Below, piece after piece: positions 1-8,064 of a DNA stretch of 64,000 bases. A program made the position numbers and the translations under genes. The DNA comes from Mycobacterium sp. AT1 (GTDB taxonomy: Bacteria; Actinomycetota; Actinomycetes; Mycobacteriales; Mycobacteriaceae): contig NZ_MVOC01000076.1 in NCBI RefSeq assembly GCF_002043095.1, positions 1-64,000 on the forward strand, given 5' to 3'. Positions within the stretch are counted from its first letter, which is position 1; every line of letters starts with the position of its first letter. The notes beneath the pieces were generated by a model, which was not told the DNA's origin, made no database searches, and worked only from the letters and a program-made list of their open reading frames with translations.

Positions 1-4
1 CGTG

Positions 5-20
5 TCGAACACGTGTTCGA
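5..20. promoter_or_regulatory. Perfect mycobacterial SOS (LexA) box
   Basis: The 16 bases form a perfect palindrome, TCGAAC-ACGT-GTTCGA, which matches the mycobacterial/Bacillus-type LexA consensus TCGAAC-N4-GTTCGA at every fixed position. To its right lies only the 3' end of a leftward gene, so the controlled gene should start to the left of the window on the minus strand. Site identity is seen in the sequence; the target gene is unknown. Confidence 0.75.
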
Positions 21-48
21 TAGTGCCCCGCCCTACCGACACGAGGCG

Positions 49-723
49 TCACCACAATCCCGGCACCAACCGGAAGCGCACCCGCCTGACGTAGTTCTCG
101 TATCCGGACAGTTCGTCGGTCAACATCTTCTCCTCGTCGGTGATCCTGACGCCCAGTACGAAGAACGCGGGAACCAGCAGCGCGAGGCCCCAATATGAAT
201 CCAGCGCCAGCGGAGTGCCGACCATCATGACGAGGGCGCCGAAGTACATCGGGTGACGCACCAGCCCGTAGAGGCCGGTGGAGACCAGTGGCTGGTCGGC
301 CTCGACGGTGATGGTGGCCGCGGCATAGCCGTTCTGGATGACGACGAACTGGGCGACGAGCAGGCCGACGCCGACGAGGACCACGCCGAGCACCACCATG
401 GTCGGCGGCACCGACGACCAGCCGAAGCGGTGATCCAGCGCGCTGACGACCAACTGCGCCACCACCGCGCCGATGGTGGCGACCATGACGACGCGTTGGA
501 TCGGACGGGTTTCGGCGGTGGGTCCGCCCCTCATGCGGCGACGCAGCGCGGCCGGATGCTTCACCGCGAGATAAAGACTGGGCAGCAACGTAGTTGCGAC
601 GAACACCGCGAGGTACACCCAGGCCTGCCGGTAGTGCAGTGTCCCCGCAGGCAGGAACAGGGCAAGGCCGAAGAACGCCGCGCTGAGGACGAACATCGCG
701 ACGAACTGCGAGACGATCTTCAT
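49..723 (-). CDS. Membrane isoprenylcysteine-methyltransferase-like protein (Rv1216c-like)
   Basis: This is a 224-residue integral membrane protein of the ICMT/PEMT/NnrU-like methyltransferase group. Hydrophobic segments lie at about residues 4-26, 33-54, 78-96, 108-130 and 163-192. The hallmark RHPMY motif is at 156-160. After the last membrane segment comes the ICMT-type tail with an EE pair at 197-198, GYENY and a final R-L-VPG. The family transfers a methyl group from SAM to lipophilic substrates; the substrate here is unknown. The ATG at 723 was chosen because it overlaps the stop of the upstream permease gene (ATGA, 720-723) and begins the first hydrophobic segment. The reading frame stays open further upstream, but that part is arginine-rich shadow of the permease gene. 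It is the last gene of the exporter operon. Confidence 0.8.
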   Translation of the reverse strand: MKIVSQFVAMFVLSAAFFGLALFLPAGTLHYRQAWVYLAVFVATTLLPSLYLAVKHPAALRRRMRGGPTAETRPIQRVVMVATIGAVVAQLVVSALDHRFGWSSVPPTMVVLGVVLVGVGLLVAQFVVIQNGYAAATITVEADQPLVSTGLYGLVRHPMYFGALVMMVGTPLALDSYWGLALLVPAFFVLGVRITDEEKMLTDELSGYENYVRRVRFRLVPGLW

Positions 724-2366
724 GCCGTCAGGTCCCTGCGTCGAAAGGCGATGGCCCCCAAAGTGATCAAGGCGGCATCGATGCCCATGAGCCAGCACAG
801 TGGCGTCGCGCTGAAGGTGCCTGCGCCGACGTGCGGAACGTGGGCGAACGGCTCGAGGTCGAGCATCCACTGCGGTGAATTCGACAGCGAGCCAAGCAAA
901 TACACCGCGATGAACGCCGTCAAGACCCCCCAGGCGGCCGGCGTGAACCGGGGGAGCAGGCCGAACAATGCGACCGTGATCGCCACCAGGAGCCAGACTG
1001 CGGGCAGCTGCACGGCCGCGGTACCGAGAACGGTGGGAAGCTTGCCGGCCACGTCACCTGCGGAGGCGCCGTAGGTCAGCCCGGCCACCAGTGCAGCGAG
1101 CATCATCGCCACCCCGGTTCCCGCGATCGCGAACACCAGATGACTTGCCAACCAACGAGTCCGGCTCACCGATCCCGCCAGCAGCGTCTCGGCGCGCTGG
1201 CTGGACTCCTCCTGATGCAACCGCAACGTCAACGAGATCGCGAACGCCGACGTGACCATGCCCAGCATCCCGAATCCGACGGCGATGAAGGCCTGCTCGA
1301 TCTGATCGCTGCCGCCGAGACGCGCCACGACGTCGCGGGCCGACTGGCTGCCACCGATCTCGTCTCCGACGCCGTCGACCACGCTTCCAATCAGCAGGCC
1401 GTAGAGGCACAGTCCGACGGTCCACAGCGTCGTCGACGCCCGGTTGAGCCGCCATGCCAACGACGTGACCCCGCGGAGGTCCCATCCGGCCCTTGGCGCG
1501 CCGGGGCGCTCGGCGATGAGGCCCGCTCCGACGTCGCGTCTCGCCAGCAGTCGATAGGCGACCACGATCAGCACGGCGGTGACGGCGACGTGCAGCGGCA
1601 GTATCCACACCCTGTCCCCTGCGTACGGGCGCACCTGCAGTGACCATCCCAAAGGTGATAGCCACGAAAGGAATTCGGCTCGCGACCCCGCGTCGCCGAC
1701 GGCTCGCAGGGTGAACGCCGTCGCCAGAACGCCAAAGGCCGCACCCCGGGCGAACCGTGCGCTTGGCGACAGCTGTGCCGTGACGGCTGCCACGGCGGTG
1801 AACACCAGGCCCGTCGCCGCGAGCGCCAGGCCGAAGGCCACCGACCCCGCCGCGGGCACGTTCACCGGGAGGAGGCCGGCGGTGCCGACGATCCCGGTGA
1901 CGATCGAGCCGCCCCCCGCCACCAGTAGCGCGGCGGTCAGGCCGGCGTAGCGTCCGACGGCCGTCGAGTCGACGAGTTCGGTTCGGCCGGACTCCTCCTC
2001 GGCGCGGGTGTGCCGGACGACGGTCAGGATCACCGCCACGGCGATCAGCACGTGGAACATCCCGGCCTTCCAGATGCCGGTGGCGCCAAGGCTGTCGCCG
2101 TAGACGTTTCCGTACAGCGCGCGCTGAGCCGGGCTGGCCATGATGGACGCGGCCAGTGACGCACGATCTGCCGCCGTCGGATAGACGGCCTCGACGCCGC
2201 CGACGTACACCGTGCCGAGCGGAATCGACAGCAGCAGAACCCACGCGGGCAGGGCGATGCGGTCGCGCCGAAGGTAGAGGCGAAGCAGCCCAACGGTTCC
2301 CGAGAAGTTGGAGCCACGTGACGGCGCCTGATGGGCAGGGTGGCGGGGGCGCTCCAGGACCGTCAT
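720..2366 (-). CDS. ABC exporter permease (Rv1217c-like)
   Basis: A 548-residue polytopic membrane protein with about 12 hydrophobic segments in two similar halves, typical of the ABC-2 permeases formerly labelled tetronasin or polyketide-antibiotic exporters. It should form the membrane part of a drug-type exporter with the ATPase encoded just upstream, whose stop codon overlaps this ATG (2363-2366). The length equals what I recall for M. tuberculosis Rv1217c. The substrate is not shown by the sequence; multidrug export has been reported for the M. tuberculosis pair. Confidence 0.87.
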   Translation of the reverse strand: MTVLERPRHPAHQAPSRGSNFSGTVGLLRLYLRRDRIALPAWVLLLSIPLGTVYVGGVEAVYPTAADRASLAASIMASPAQRALYGNVYGDSLGATGIWKAGMFHVLIAVAVILTVVRHTRAEEESGRTELVDSTAVGRYAGLTAALLVAGGGSIVTGIVGTAGLLPVNVPAAGSVAFGLALAATGLVFTAVAAVTAQLSPSARFARGAAFGVLATAFTLRAVGDAGSRAEFLSWLSPLGWSLQVRPYAGDRVWILPLHVAVTAVLIVVAYRLLARRDVGAGLIAERPGAPRAGWDLRGVTSLAWRLNRASTTLWTVGLCLYGLLIGSVVDGVGDEIGGSQSARDVVARLGGSDQIEQAFIAVGFGMLGMVTSAFAISLTLRLHQEESSQRAETLLAGSVSRTRWLASHLVFAIAGTGVAMMLAALVAGLTYGASAGDVAGKLPTVLGTAAVQLPAVWLLVAITVALFGLLPRFTPAAWGVLTAFIAVYLLGSLSNSPQWMLDLEPFAHVPHVGAGTFSATPLCWLMGIDAALITLGAIAFRRRDLTA

Positions 2367-3280
2367 GCCGTCACCCGCTCGGGTTCGCCGACGTCGTAGT
2401 GGCGCAGGAACAGGTCCTCCAACGTCGGTGGTTGGCTGACCAAACTGCGCACTCCGGCATTGCCGAGCATCTTGATGACCTCACCGAGGCTGGCGCCGTC
2501 CACCTGAGCGCTGATGGTGTGGCCGTCCATCGCGACGTCCTCGACGCCGGGGATGCGGCCGATGTCGCCTGGGTCGCCGATCATCTCGGCCTTGATCGAC
2601 GTCCGGGACAGGTGTCGCATCGACTCCAGCGTGCCGCTCTCGACGGTTCGGCCGGCGCGAATGATGGTGACTCGCTGGCAGAGTGCTTCGGTCTCGGCAA
2701 GGATGTGACTGGACAGCAACACCGTGGCGCCGCGCTCGCGGGCCTCGGCAACACACTGCTGAAAGACGTTCTCCATCAACGGGTCCAGACCGCTGCTTGG
2801 CTCGTCGAGTAGGAGCAGTCTGGCGTTCGACGCGAACGCGGAGACGAGTGACACCTTCTGCCGGTTGCCCTTCGAGTACGTGCGAGCCTTCTTCGACGGG
2901 TCGAGGCCAAAGCGTTCGACCAATTCGGTTCGCCTGCGCTCGTCGATGCCGCCACGCATCCGGGCCAGCAGATCGATCGTCTCACCACCGGTCAGCGAGG
3001 GCCACAGGGTCACGTCGCCTGGTACGTAGGCGATCTGACGATGGAGCGCGACCGCGTCCGTCCACGGATCCCCGCCGAGCAGACGCGCGGTGCCGGAGTC
3101 GGCGCGTGCCAGCCCGAGTAGGACCCGAATGGTCGTCGACTTGCCTGCGCCGTTGGGGCCGAGGAACCCGTGCACCTCGCCTTCGGAGACCTCGAGGTCG
3201 AGCCCGTCGAGTGCGCGCACCGCGCCGAAGTTCTTGGTCAGGCCACGGACCTGGATGGCGATGTCATTTCCGGTTGTCAT
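2363..3280 (-). CDS. ABC exporter ATP-binding protein (Rv1218c-like)
   Basis: A 305-residue single-NBD ABC ATPase. Walker A is GPNGAGKST at residues 41-49, and Walker B plus catalytic Glu is LLLLDE at 155-160. The signature is the SKGNRQ variant at 136-141 in place of LSGGQ, which is common in this drug-exporter subfamily. The C-terminal third is the regulatory extension seen in CcmA/DrrA-type proteins. It powers the downstream permease. It begins only 3 bp after the TetR stop codon, so the operon TetR-ATPase-permease-methyltransferase is probably one transcript repressed by the first gene. Confidence 0.9.
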   Translation of the reverse strand: MTTGNDIAIQVRGLTKNFGAVRALDGLDLEVSEGEVHGFLGPNGAGKSTTIRVLLGLARADSGTARLLGGDPWTDAVALHRQIAYVPGDVTLWPSLTGGETIDLLARMRGGIDERRRTELVERFGLDPSKKARTYSKGNRQKVSLVSAFASNARLLLLDEPSSGLDPLMENVFQQCVAEARERGATVLLSSHILAETEALCQRVTIIRAGRTVESGTLESMRHLSRTSIKAEMIGDPGDIGRIPGVEDVAMDGHTISAQVDGASLGEVIKMLGNAGVRSLVSQPPTLEDLFLRHYDVGEPERVTA

Positions 3281-3283
3281 CGA

Positions 3284-3910
3284 TTACTCCTTCTCCGTCG
3301 ACGCGACGAAGGCGTCGTACATCGTGGAATCGGTCATCAGGCCGTGGGTGTAGACCTCCATGGCGGGCAGCACCATGTCCTGGGCGTAGTCGTGCAGCAC
3401 GGCGCGCATGTCGCCGGGGTTGTCGTGCATCTGCAGGTAGAGGAGGAAGCTGCCGCCGCCGGCCATGGCGAGGAACTTGGCCCGCGCCTTGGGGTCACGA
3501 CTCGCCTTGACGGTGCCGGCGCGCACGCCTTCGTCCATGTATTGCTCGACGTTGTCGATCATGTTGCGCCACAGCATCTTTGCCAGTTCTCCGCCGGACT
3601 GCATGCTGCGGACCAGGTAGGCCATCAGGGGGGCGAAGGATTCGATGTCCGCCAACTGGGCCAGCCACGACGCGGGGTCGGTCGACTGAATGGTCTCGCT
3701 CTTGGAGGCGCGGACCGACTCGGCGACGAAGTCGTCGCACGCCTTGCGCAGGCCGTCCTTGGAGCCGAAGTGGTGGATCACCAGGGCCGCGCTGACCCCG
3801 GCGGCCTTGGCGATGACCCGCAGGCCCACGTTGAAGCCGTGCTCCCCGAACTGCTCGATCGCCGCATCGCGGATGCGGGCGGTGGCCGTCAGATCGTCGA
3901 CTGAACGCAT
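3284..3910 (-). CDS. TetR-family repressor of the ABC exporter operon (Rv1219c-like)
   Basis: A 208-residue TetR regulator. The N-terminal helix-turn-helix domain (about residues 10-58) contains VIAKAAGVSAALVIHHFGSK, followed by an all-helical ligand domain. It is the first gene of the leftward exporter operon. The M. tuberculosis counterpart Rv1219c is known to repress its own operon. The ATG lies inside a 44-bp palindrome. A TTGACA-N18-TAGCGT promoter places the transcription start at or next to the A of this ATG, so the mRNA is probably leaderless and no ribosome-binding site is expected. Confidence 0.88.
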   Translation of the reverse strand: MRSVDDLTATARIRDAAIEQFGEHGFNVGLRVIAKAAGVSAALVIHHFGSKDGLRKACDDFVAESVRASKSETIQSTDPASWLAQLADIESFAPLMAYLVRSMQSGGELAKMLWRNMIDNVEQYMDEGVRAGTVKASRDPKARAKFLAMAGGGSFLLYLQMHDNPGDMRAVLHDYAQDMVLPAMEVYTHGLMTDSTMYDAFVASTEKE

Positions 3911-3940
3911 GTTTAGTACGCTAAACGTGCGTTCAGTCGA
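3897..3940. promoter_or_regulatory. 44-bp palindrome, likely TetR operator over the start codon
   Basis: The two 22-bp arms pair at 19 of 22 positions, with mismatches only at 3910/3927, 3917/3920 and 3918/3919. The core is GTTTAG-N4-CTAAAC (3911-3926). The palindrome covers the presumed -10, the transcription start, the ATG (3908-3910) and codons 2-5 of the TetR gene. A repressor bound here would block its own initiation. Confidence 0.8.
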
Positions 3941-3947
3941 GTGTCAA
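3918..3947 (-). promoter_or_regulatory. Promoter of the TetR-ABC operon, leaderless
   Basis: On the minus strand TTGACA (3947-3942) is followed by an 18-bp spacer and TAGCGT (3923-3918), which fits the mycobacterial TANNNT -10. Seven bases later comes the ATG at 3910. Both elements overlap or flank the operator palindrome. Confidence 0.65.
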
Positions 3948-3981
3948 GGGGGTAGCGGAGAGGGGGCGAAAAAAGGAAGGG

Positions 3982-4662
3982 CTAGTCGCGCGCGGCGGCG
4001 AGCAGGCCGTCCCCGAGTGGCACGAGAACGGGCGTCAGCCGCTCGTCCTCGGCGATCAGCCGGGCTGCCTCGCGAACTGCGGTGACGTCCCGGTCGCTGG
4101 CGCTGGCGTCGCCGGCCCGGCCACCGAGGGCGGCGCGATGAATGACGATCACGCCGCCGGAGCGCAGCAGTCGCACCCCCTCGACCACGAATTGAGGCTG
4201 GTCTGCAGGATCGGCGTCGATGAATACCAGGTCGTAGGACTCGTCGGCCAGCTTGGTCAGGACCTCTTGCGCACGGCCGCTGATCAGCCTGGTCCGAGAG
4301 GGGCCGATGCCGGCCTCGACGAACGCCTGCTTGGCGAGCCGCTGGTGTTCCGGCTCGACGTCGATCGTGGTCAGCACGCCGTCGTCACGCATCCCGGACA
4401 GCAGCCACAGGCCGCTGACGCCGACGCCGGTCCCGACCTCGACGACGGCCTTGGCCTTGGCGACCTTGGCCAACACGCTCAGCAACGCACCGACGGCGGG
4501 TGTCACGGCACCCGCCCCGCTGTCGTCGGCGCGTTCCCTGGCCGCAGCCGTCAACGCGTCCTCGGAGATGGAGTTCTCGGCATGGGCGACGATGGCGTCG
4601 GCCCGGCTCGGCCGCTGTTCGCCGCCTTCGGGCTGACCCGTCGAACCGTCGCTGCTGGTCAT
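3982..4662 (-). CDS. SAM-dependent O-methyltransferase (Rv1220c-like)
   Basis: A 226-residue class I methyltransferase of the catechol/caffeoyl-CoA O-methyltransferase family. Motif I is VEVGTGVGVSGLW, an acidic residue follows in TTIDVEPEH, and the DLVFIDADPADQP segment is characteristic of the family. The substrate is unknown. It is divergent from sigE, the same arrangement as in M. tuberculosis. The ATG at 4662 was chosen over an upstream ATG in the same frame (4722). A TANNNT-type TACGCT at 4674-4669 ends 6 bp before this ATG, suggesting a leaderless start, and the extra 20 upstream residues look non-conserved. Confidence 0.85.
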   Translation of the reverse strand: MTSSDGSTGQPEGGEQRPSRADAIVAHAENSISEDALTAAARERADDSGAGAVTPAVGALLSVLAKVAKAKAVVEVGTGVGVSGLWLLSGMRDDGVLTTIDVEPEHQRLAKQAFVEAGIGPSRTRLISGRAQEVLTKLADESYDLVFIDADPADQPQFVVEGVRLLRSGGVIVIHRAALGGRAGDASASDRDVTAVREAARLIAEDERLTPVLVPLGDGLLAAARD

Positions 4663-4668
4663 GCCCGC

Positions 4669-4674
4669 AGCGTA
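4669..4674 (-). promoter_or_regulatory. Possible -10 for a leaderless methyltransferase mRNA
   Basis: TACGCT on the minus strand fits TANNNT and is separated from the ATG at 4662 by 6 bases. No good -35 is visible, so the assignment is weak. Confidence 0.35.
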
Positions 4675-4778
4675 GAGCGAAGGCGGAGCGGGCGACACCC
4701 CGACACGCCCGCACGCGAACAAGGGATTGCCCGATAAATCCGTTGTTTCCGCAGTTCGCAGGGTGGATGATTGACATT

Positions 4779-4794
4779 CTCAGGGAAAGCTCAG
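4779..4794 (+). promoter_or_regulatory. CTCAG direct repeat upstream of sigE
   Basis: CTCAG occurs at 4779-4783 and again at 4790-4794, one helical turn apart, just after a TTGACA at 4771-4776. In M. tuberculosis MprA binds direct-repeat sites of this general kind upstream of sigE. The identification with MprA is inference. Confidence 0.35.
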
Positions 4795-4838
4795 TTTGCT
4801 CATATGCGGAGCTCAACGGGGTCGGGGACGGTAAGCGC

Positions 4839-5609
4839 ATGGAAAACGGCGGAAGCTGGGGCCCCGGGAATACTGATGGCCGAAAGGCGGTTTCCGCGGG
4901 TGCAGGTCCGGGAACCACATCCGGCATCCGCACAGATGATCTGGAGGATCCGACGACCACCACGAGCACGTCCCCCGTATTCATGGCCCACTTCGAGCAG
5001 GCCGGCAACGGCGACTGGGTGCAGCCCGCCGAGGAGATGTCGGGCACCGCGGTGTTCGACGCCACCGGCGACAAGACCACCATGCCGTCGTGGGACGAAC
5101 TGGTCCGGCAGCACGCCGACCGGGTCTACCGCCTGGCATATCGGTTGTCGGGCAGCCAGCACGACGCCGAGGACCTGACCCAGGAGACGTTCATCCGCGT
5201 CTTCCGCTCGGTGCAGAACTACCAGCCGGGGACGTTCGAGGGTTGGTTGCACCGCATCACCACGAACCTCTTCCTCGACATGGTCCGTCGGCGCAGCCGC
5301 ATCCGCATGGAGGCGCTGCCCGAGGACTATGACCGCGTGCCCGCCGACGAGCCGAATCCCGAGGAGATCTACCACGACTCCCGGTTGGGGCCCGATCTGC
5401 AGGCGGCGCTGGACTCGCTTGCGCCGGAATTCCGTGCCGCAGTCGTCCTGTGTGACATCGAAGGTCTGTCCTACGAGGAGATCGGCGCCACCCTCGGCGT
5501 GAAGCTCGGCACCGTGCGGAGCCGCATTCACCGAGGCAGGCAGGCGCTACGCGACTATCTGGCGAGCCACCCCGACGCCTACGCAGAGGACGCCGCGCGC
5601 TCCGCCTGA
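4839..5609 (+). CDS. sigE: Extracytoplasmic-function sigma factor SigE
   Basis: A 256-residue ECF sigma factor. Region 2 (roughly residues 80-150) includes WDELVRQHADRVYRLAYRLS and the promoter-melting segment AEDLTQETFIRVFRS. Region 4 (roughly 190-245) includes GLSYEEIGATLGVKLGTVRSR. It directs the envelope-stress response and is held by the anti-sigma factor encoded next. The frame is open from further upstream, but the ATG at 4839 gives a start (MENGGSWGPGNT) that aligns with the M. tuberculosis SigE N-terminus, recalled as 257 residues, and is preceded by a purine-rich GGGGACGG. Mycobacterial sigE has several promoters and alternative starts, so shorter forms are possible. Confidence 0.93.
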   Translation: MENGGSWGPGNTDGRKAVSAGAGPGTTSGIRTDDLEDPTTTTSTSPVFMAHFEQAGNGDWVQPAEEMSGTAVFDATGDKTTMPSWDELVRQHADRVYRLAYRLSGSQHDAEDLTQETFIRVFRSVQNYQPGTFEGWLHRITTNLFLDMVRRRSRIRMEALPEDYDRVPADEPNPEEIYHDSRLGPDLQAALDSLAPEFRAAVVLCDIEGLSYEEIGATLGVKLGTVRSRIHRGRQALRDYLASHPDAYAEDAARSA

Positions 5610-5698
5610 CCGTCGGTGCCGTCTCGTGCGTGATCAATCCGCCGCACCGCGCTACATTCGATTGTGTTGGGTTGACGTGGTTCAGAGAGGAGCAGTCA

Positions 5699-6094
5699 AT
5701 GGTGGACCCGGGACACGTGTTCCGTCGTGCATTTTCGTGGCTGCCCACTCAGTTCGCCTCGCAGAGTGATCAGCCCGTAGGGCCCAGGAGGTTCGGGTCA
5801 ACCGAGCACCTCTCGACCGAGGCCATTGCCGCGTTCGTCGACGGTGAACTCCGGATGAGCGCCCACCTCCGGGCCGCGCATCACATGTCGATGTGCCCGC
5901 AGTGCTCGGCCGAAGTCGACGCTCAGGGCCAAGCCAGGACGGCGCTGCGCGACTCCTGCCCGATCAGGATTCCGTCGTCGTTGCTTGGCGCGCTGTCGGA
6001 GATTCCCCACCACGCGCCGCTGCAGCCGCCAGTCGACGACGTCGCGGCGCAATTCGCCGCTGGCGAGACGCGGTCCCGCCGCAAGCGCCGGTAG
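5699..6094 (+). CDS. rseA: Anti-sigma-E factor RseA
   Basis: A 131-residue cytoplasmic zinc-associated anti-sigma protein. The ZAS signature H-x3-C-x2-C is visible as HHMSMCPQC around residues 61-69, within AFVDGELRMSAHLRAA. In M. tuberculosis RseA (Rv1222) binds SigE and is released by redox change or by PknB-dependent degradation through ClpC. The ATG at 5699 is preceded by GAGAGGAG, a strong ribosome-binding site. It follows sigE by 89 bp in the same direction. The C-terminal tail is shorter than in M. tuberculosis (recalled as 154 residues) and ends in a basic RSRRKRR stretch. Confidence 0.9.
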   Translation: MVDPGHVFRRAFSWLPTQFASQSDQPVGPRRFGSTEHLSTEAIAAFVDGELRMSAHLRAAHHMSMCPQCSAEVDAQGQARTALRDSCPIRIPSSLLGALSEIPHHAPLQPPVDDVAAQFAAGETRSRRKRR

Positions 6095-6163
6095 GGTAAA
6101 TGTTGGCCAAGGGTAGAGGCGTGCGCCGATGAAGGCGGACGCTCCAACGGAGAGTGAACACGG

Positions 6164-7666
6164 GTGACCAACCAGGACCAGTTTGGAAATCGTCCCCGTA
6201 TGGAACCGAAACCGGTGTCGCGCCCGCCGGTCGACCCGGCGCAAAGCCGCGCATTCGGCCGACCCGACGGCTTCAACGGTTCGTTCCTTGCCGCGGACAA
6301 GCACCGCGACCAGGGTGACTACACGCCGCGGGATCAAGCGCCCGATCCCGTGCTCGCAGACGCCTTCGGCCGTCCCGACGGCGTGACGGACCCCCTTCAG
6401 CGCCACCCCGCCGACGCGGGTGCGCTTCAGGCCGAGCATGACCGAGACGCTCCCGACGTCCCGCCGGATCCGTGGCGTGACCCGTCGGCCACCCCGTCAC
6501 TCGGGGTGCCCGCGCAACCGGCGCCCGCTCCGGCCGCGGTCGACGCGGTCCCGATGGGCAAGCTGGGCGTCCGTGACGTCTTCTTCGGCGGGCGCGTGTC
6601 CTGGGTGGCGTTGGGTGCCATCGTGATCGTTGCACTCGTCATCGGAGGCATCGGCGGGGGGATCGGCAACAAGACCGCCGAGATCGTCCCCGCCTTCACC
6701 ACGTCGAAGGTGACACTGCAGACCGGCGCGACCGACGAGCAGGAGCCGACCAGCAGGTTCGCCCAGGTCGCGGCGAACGTCGCCGATTCGGTCGTCACGA
6801 TCGAGGCCACCAGCAAGGGCGAGGGATCGCAGGGTTCCGGCGTCGTCGTCGACGGCCGCGGATACATCGTCACCAACAACCACGTCATCTCCGATGCGGC
6901 CAAGAATCCGGCCGAGTACAAGATTTCGGTGGTGTTCAACGACGGCCACGAAGTGCCCGCCAACCTGGTCGGCCGCGACCAGAAGACCGATCTCGCCGTC
7001 TTGAAGGTCGACAACGTCGACAACCTCGTCGTCGCCCGCTTCGGTGACTCCGAGAAGCTGCGGGTCGGCGAAGAGGTCATCGCGGCAGGCGCCCCGCTGG
7101 GACTGCGGAGCACCGTCACGCACGGCATCATCAGCGCACTGCACCGCCCCGTCCCGCTGTCGGGGGACGGCTCGGACACTGACACCGTCATCGACGGCGT
7201 GCAGACCGACGCGTCGATCAACCACGGCAACTCCGGTGGCCCGCTGATCAACATGAACTCCGAGATCATCGGCATCAACACGGCCGGAAAGTCGCTGTCG
7301 GACAGCGCGAGTGGTCTCGGCTTCGCCATCCCCGTCAACGAAGTCAAGGAAGTCGTCGAAGGCCTGATCAAGGACGGCAAGATGTCGCACCCGACCCTCG
7401 GCCTCAACGCCGTGTCGGTGAGCAACGACGTCGGATCCGGCGCGCTGGTCAAGAACGTCGTCGGAGGCGGTCCCGCGGACCGCGCCGGCATCAAGGAGAA
7501 CGACGTCGTCGTCAAGGTGGGCACCCGTGCGGTCGCCGACGCCGACGAGATGGTCGTCGCGGTGCGCCAGCTCAAGATCGGTCAGGACGCGCCCATCGAG
7601 GTCCTTCGGGACGGGCGGCCCGTCACGTTGACGGTGACCCCCGGCTCAGACAACCCCGCGGCGTAA
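6164..7666 (+). CDS. htrA: Membrane-anchored serine protease HtrA with PDZ domain
   Basis: A 500-residue DegP/HtrA-family protease with four parts: a cytoplasmic Pro/Asp-rich N-terminus of about 145 residues, one membrane segment (about 146-168), an external trypsin-like domain and a C-terminal PDZ domain (about 400-495). The catalytic triad is visible: His240 in TNNHVIS, Asp276 in KTDLAVLK and Ser357 in NHGNSGGPL. It degrades or refolds damaged envelope proteins. The GTG at 6164 follows a GGAGAG site. The AFGRPDG motif occurs twice in the cytoplasmic part (30-36 and 67-73). It sits in the sigE-rseA-htrA-tatB group and is probably SigE-dependent. Confidence 0.92.
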   Translation: MTNQDQFGNRPRMEPKPVSRPPVDPAQSRAFGRPDGFNGSFLAADKHRDQGDYTPRDQAPDPVLADAFGRPDGVTDPLQRHPADAGALQAEHDRDAPDVPPDPWRDPSATPSLGVPAQPAPAPAAVDAVPMGKLGVRDVFFGGRVSWVALGAIVIVALVIGGIGGGIGNKTAEIVPAFTTSKVTLQTGATDEQEPTSRFAQVAANVADSVVTIEATSKGEGSQGSGVVVDGRGYIVTNNHVISDAAKNPAEYKISVVFNDGHEVPANLVGRDQKTDLAVLKVDNVDNLVVARFGDSEKLRVGEEVIAAGAPLGLRSTVTHGIISALHRPVPLSGDGSDTDTVIDGVQTDASINHGNSGGPLINMNSEIIGINTAGKSLSDSASGLGFAIPVNEVKEVVEGLIKDGKMSHPTLGLNAVSVSNDVGSGALVKNVVGGGPADRAGIKENDVVVKVGTRAVADADEMVVAVRQLKIGQDAPIEVLRDGRPVTLTVTPGSDNPAA

Positions 7667-7668
7667 GC

Positions 7669-8064
7669 GTGTTCGGGAACATCGGCTGGGGCGAGATGCT
7701 GGTGCTCGTCGTGGCCGGGCTGGTAATCCTCGGGCCGGAACGGCTCCCAGGCGCCATCCGCTGGACCACCGGCGCCGTCCGTCAGGCGCGGGAGTACCTC
7801 AGCGGAGCGACCAGTCAGCTGCGGGAGGATCTTGGACCCGAGTTCGAGGACCTGCGCCAGCCGCTGAGCGAGCTGCAGAAGCTACGGGGGATGACGCCAC
7901 GCGCGGCGCTGACCAAGCATCTGCTCGACGGCGACGACTCGTTCCTGACCGGAAACTTCGACAAGCCGGTCAAGCCGGTGTCGGACAATCAGCCGCAGCC
8001 TCAACCACCGGCACCTGAACCGCGGACCCCCGGCGTCACGCCGTTCGACAGCGACGCGACCTAG
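7669..8064 (+). CDS. tatB: Twin-arginine translocase subunit TatB
   Basis: A 131-residue TatA/TatB-type protein. It has a short N-terminal membrane helix (FGNIGWGEMLVLVVAGLVIL), the GPERLPGAIRW hinge, an amphipathic helix and a hydrophilic Pro-rich tail. The E at residue 8 and GPERLP are typical of TatB. Together with TatA and TatC, encoded elsewhere, it exports folded proteins. The GTG at 7669 begins 2 bp after the htrA stop, so the two genes are translationally coupled. Its stop codon shares a CTAG with the convergent mrp stop. Confidence 0.92.
   Translation: MFGNIGWGEMLVLVVAGLVILGPERLPGAIRWTTGAVRQAREYLSGATSQLREDLGPEFEDLRQPLSELQKLRGMTPRAALTKHLLDGDDSFLTGNFDKPVKPVSDNQPQPQPPAPEPRTPGVTPFDSDAT

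Noticed and set aside
4500..4838. Upstream extension of sigE
   Set aside because: It would overlap the divergent methyltransferase gene; residues before MENGGSWG do not resemble SigE.
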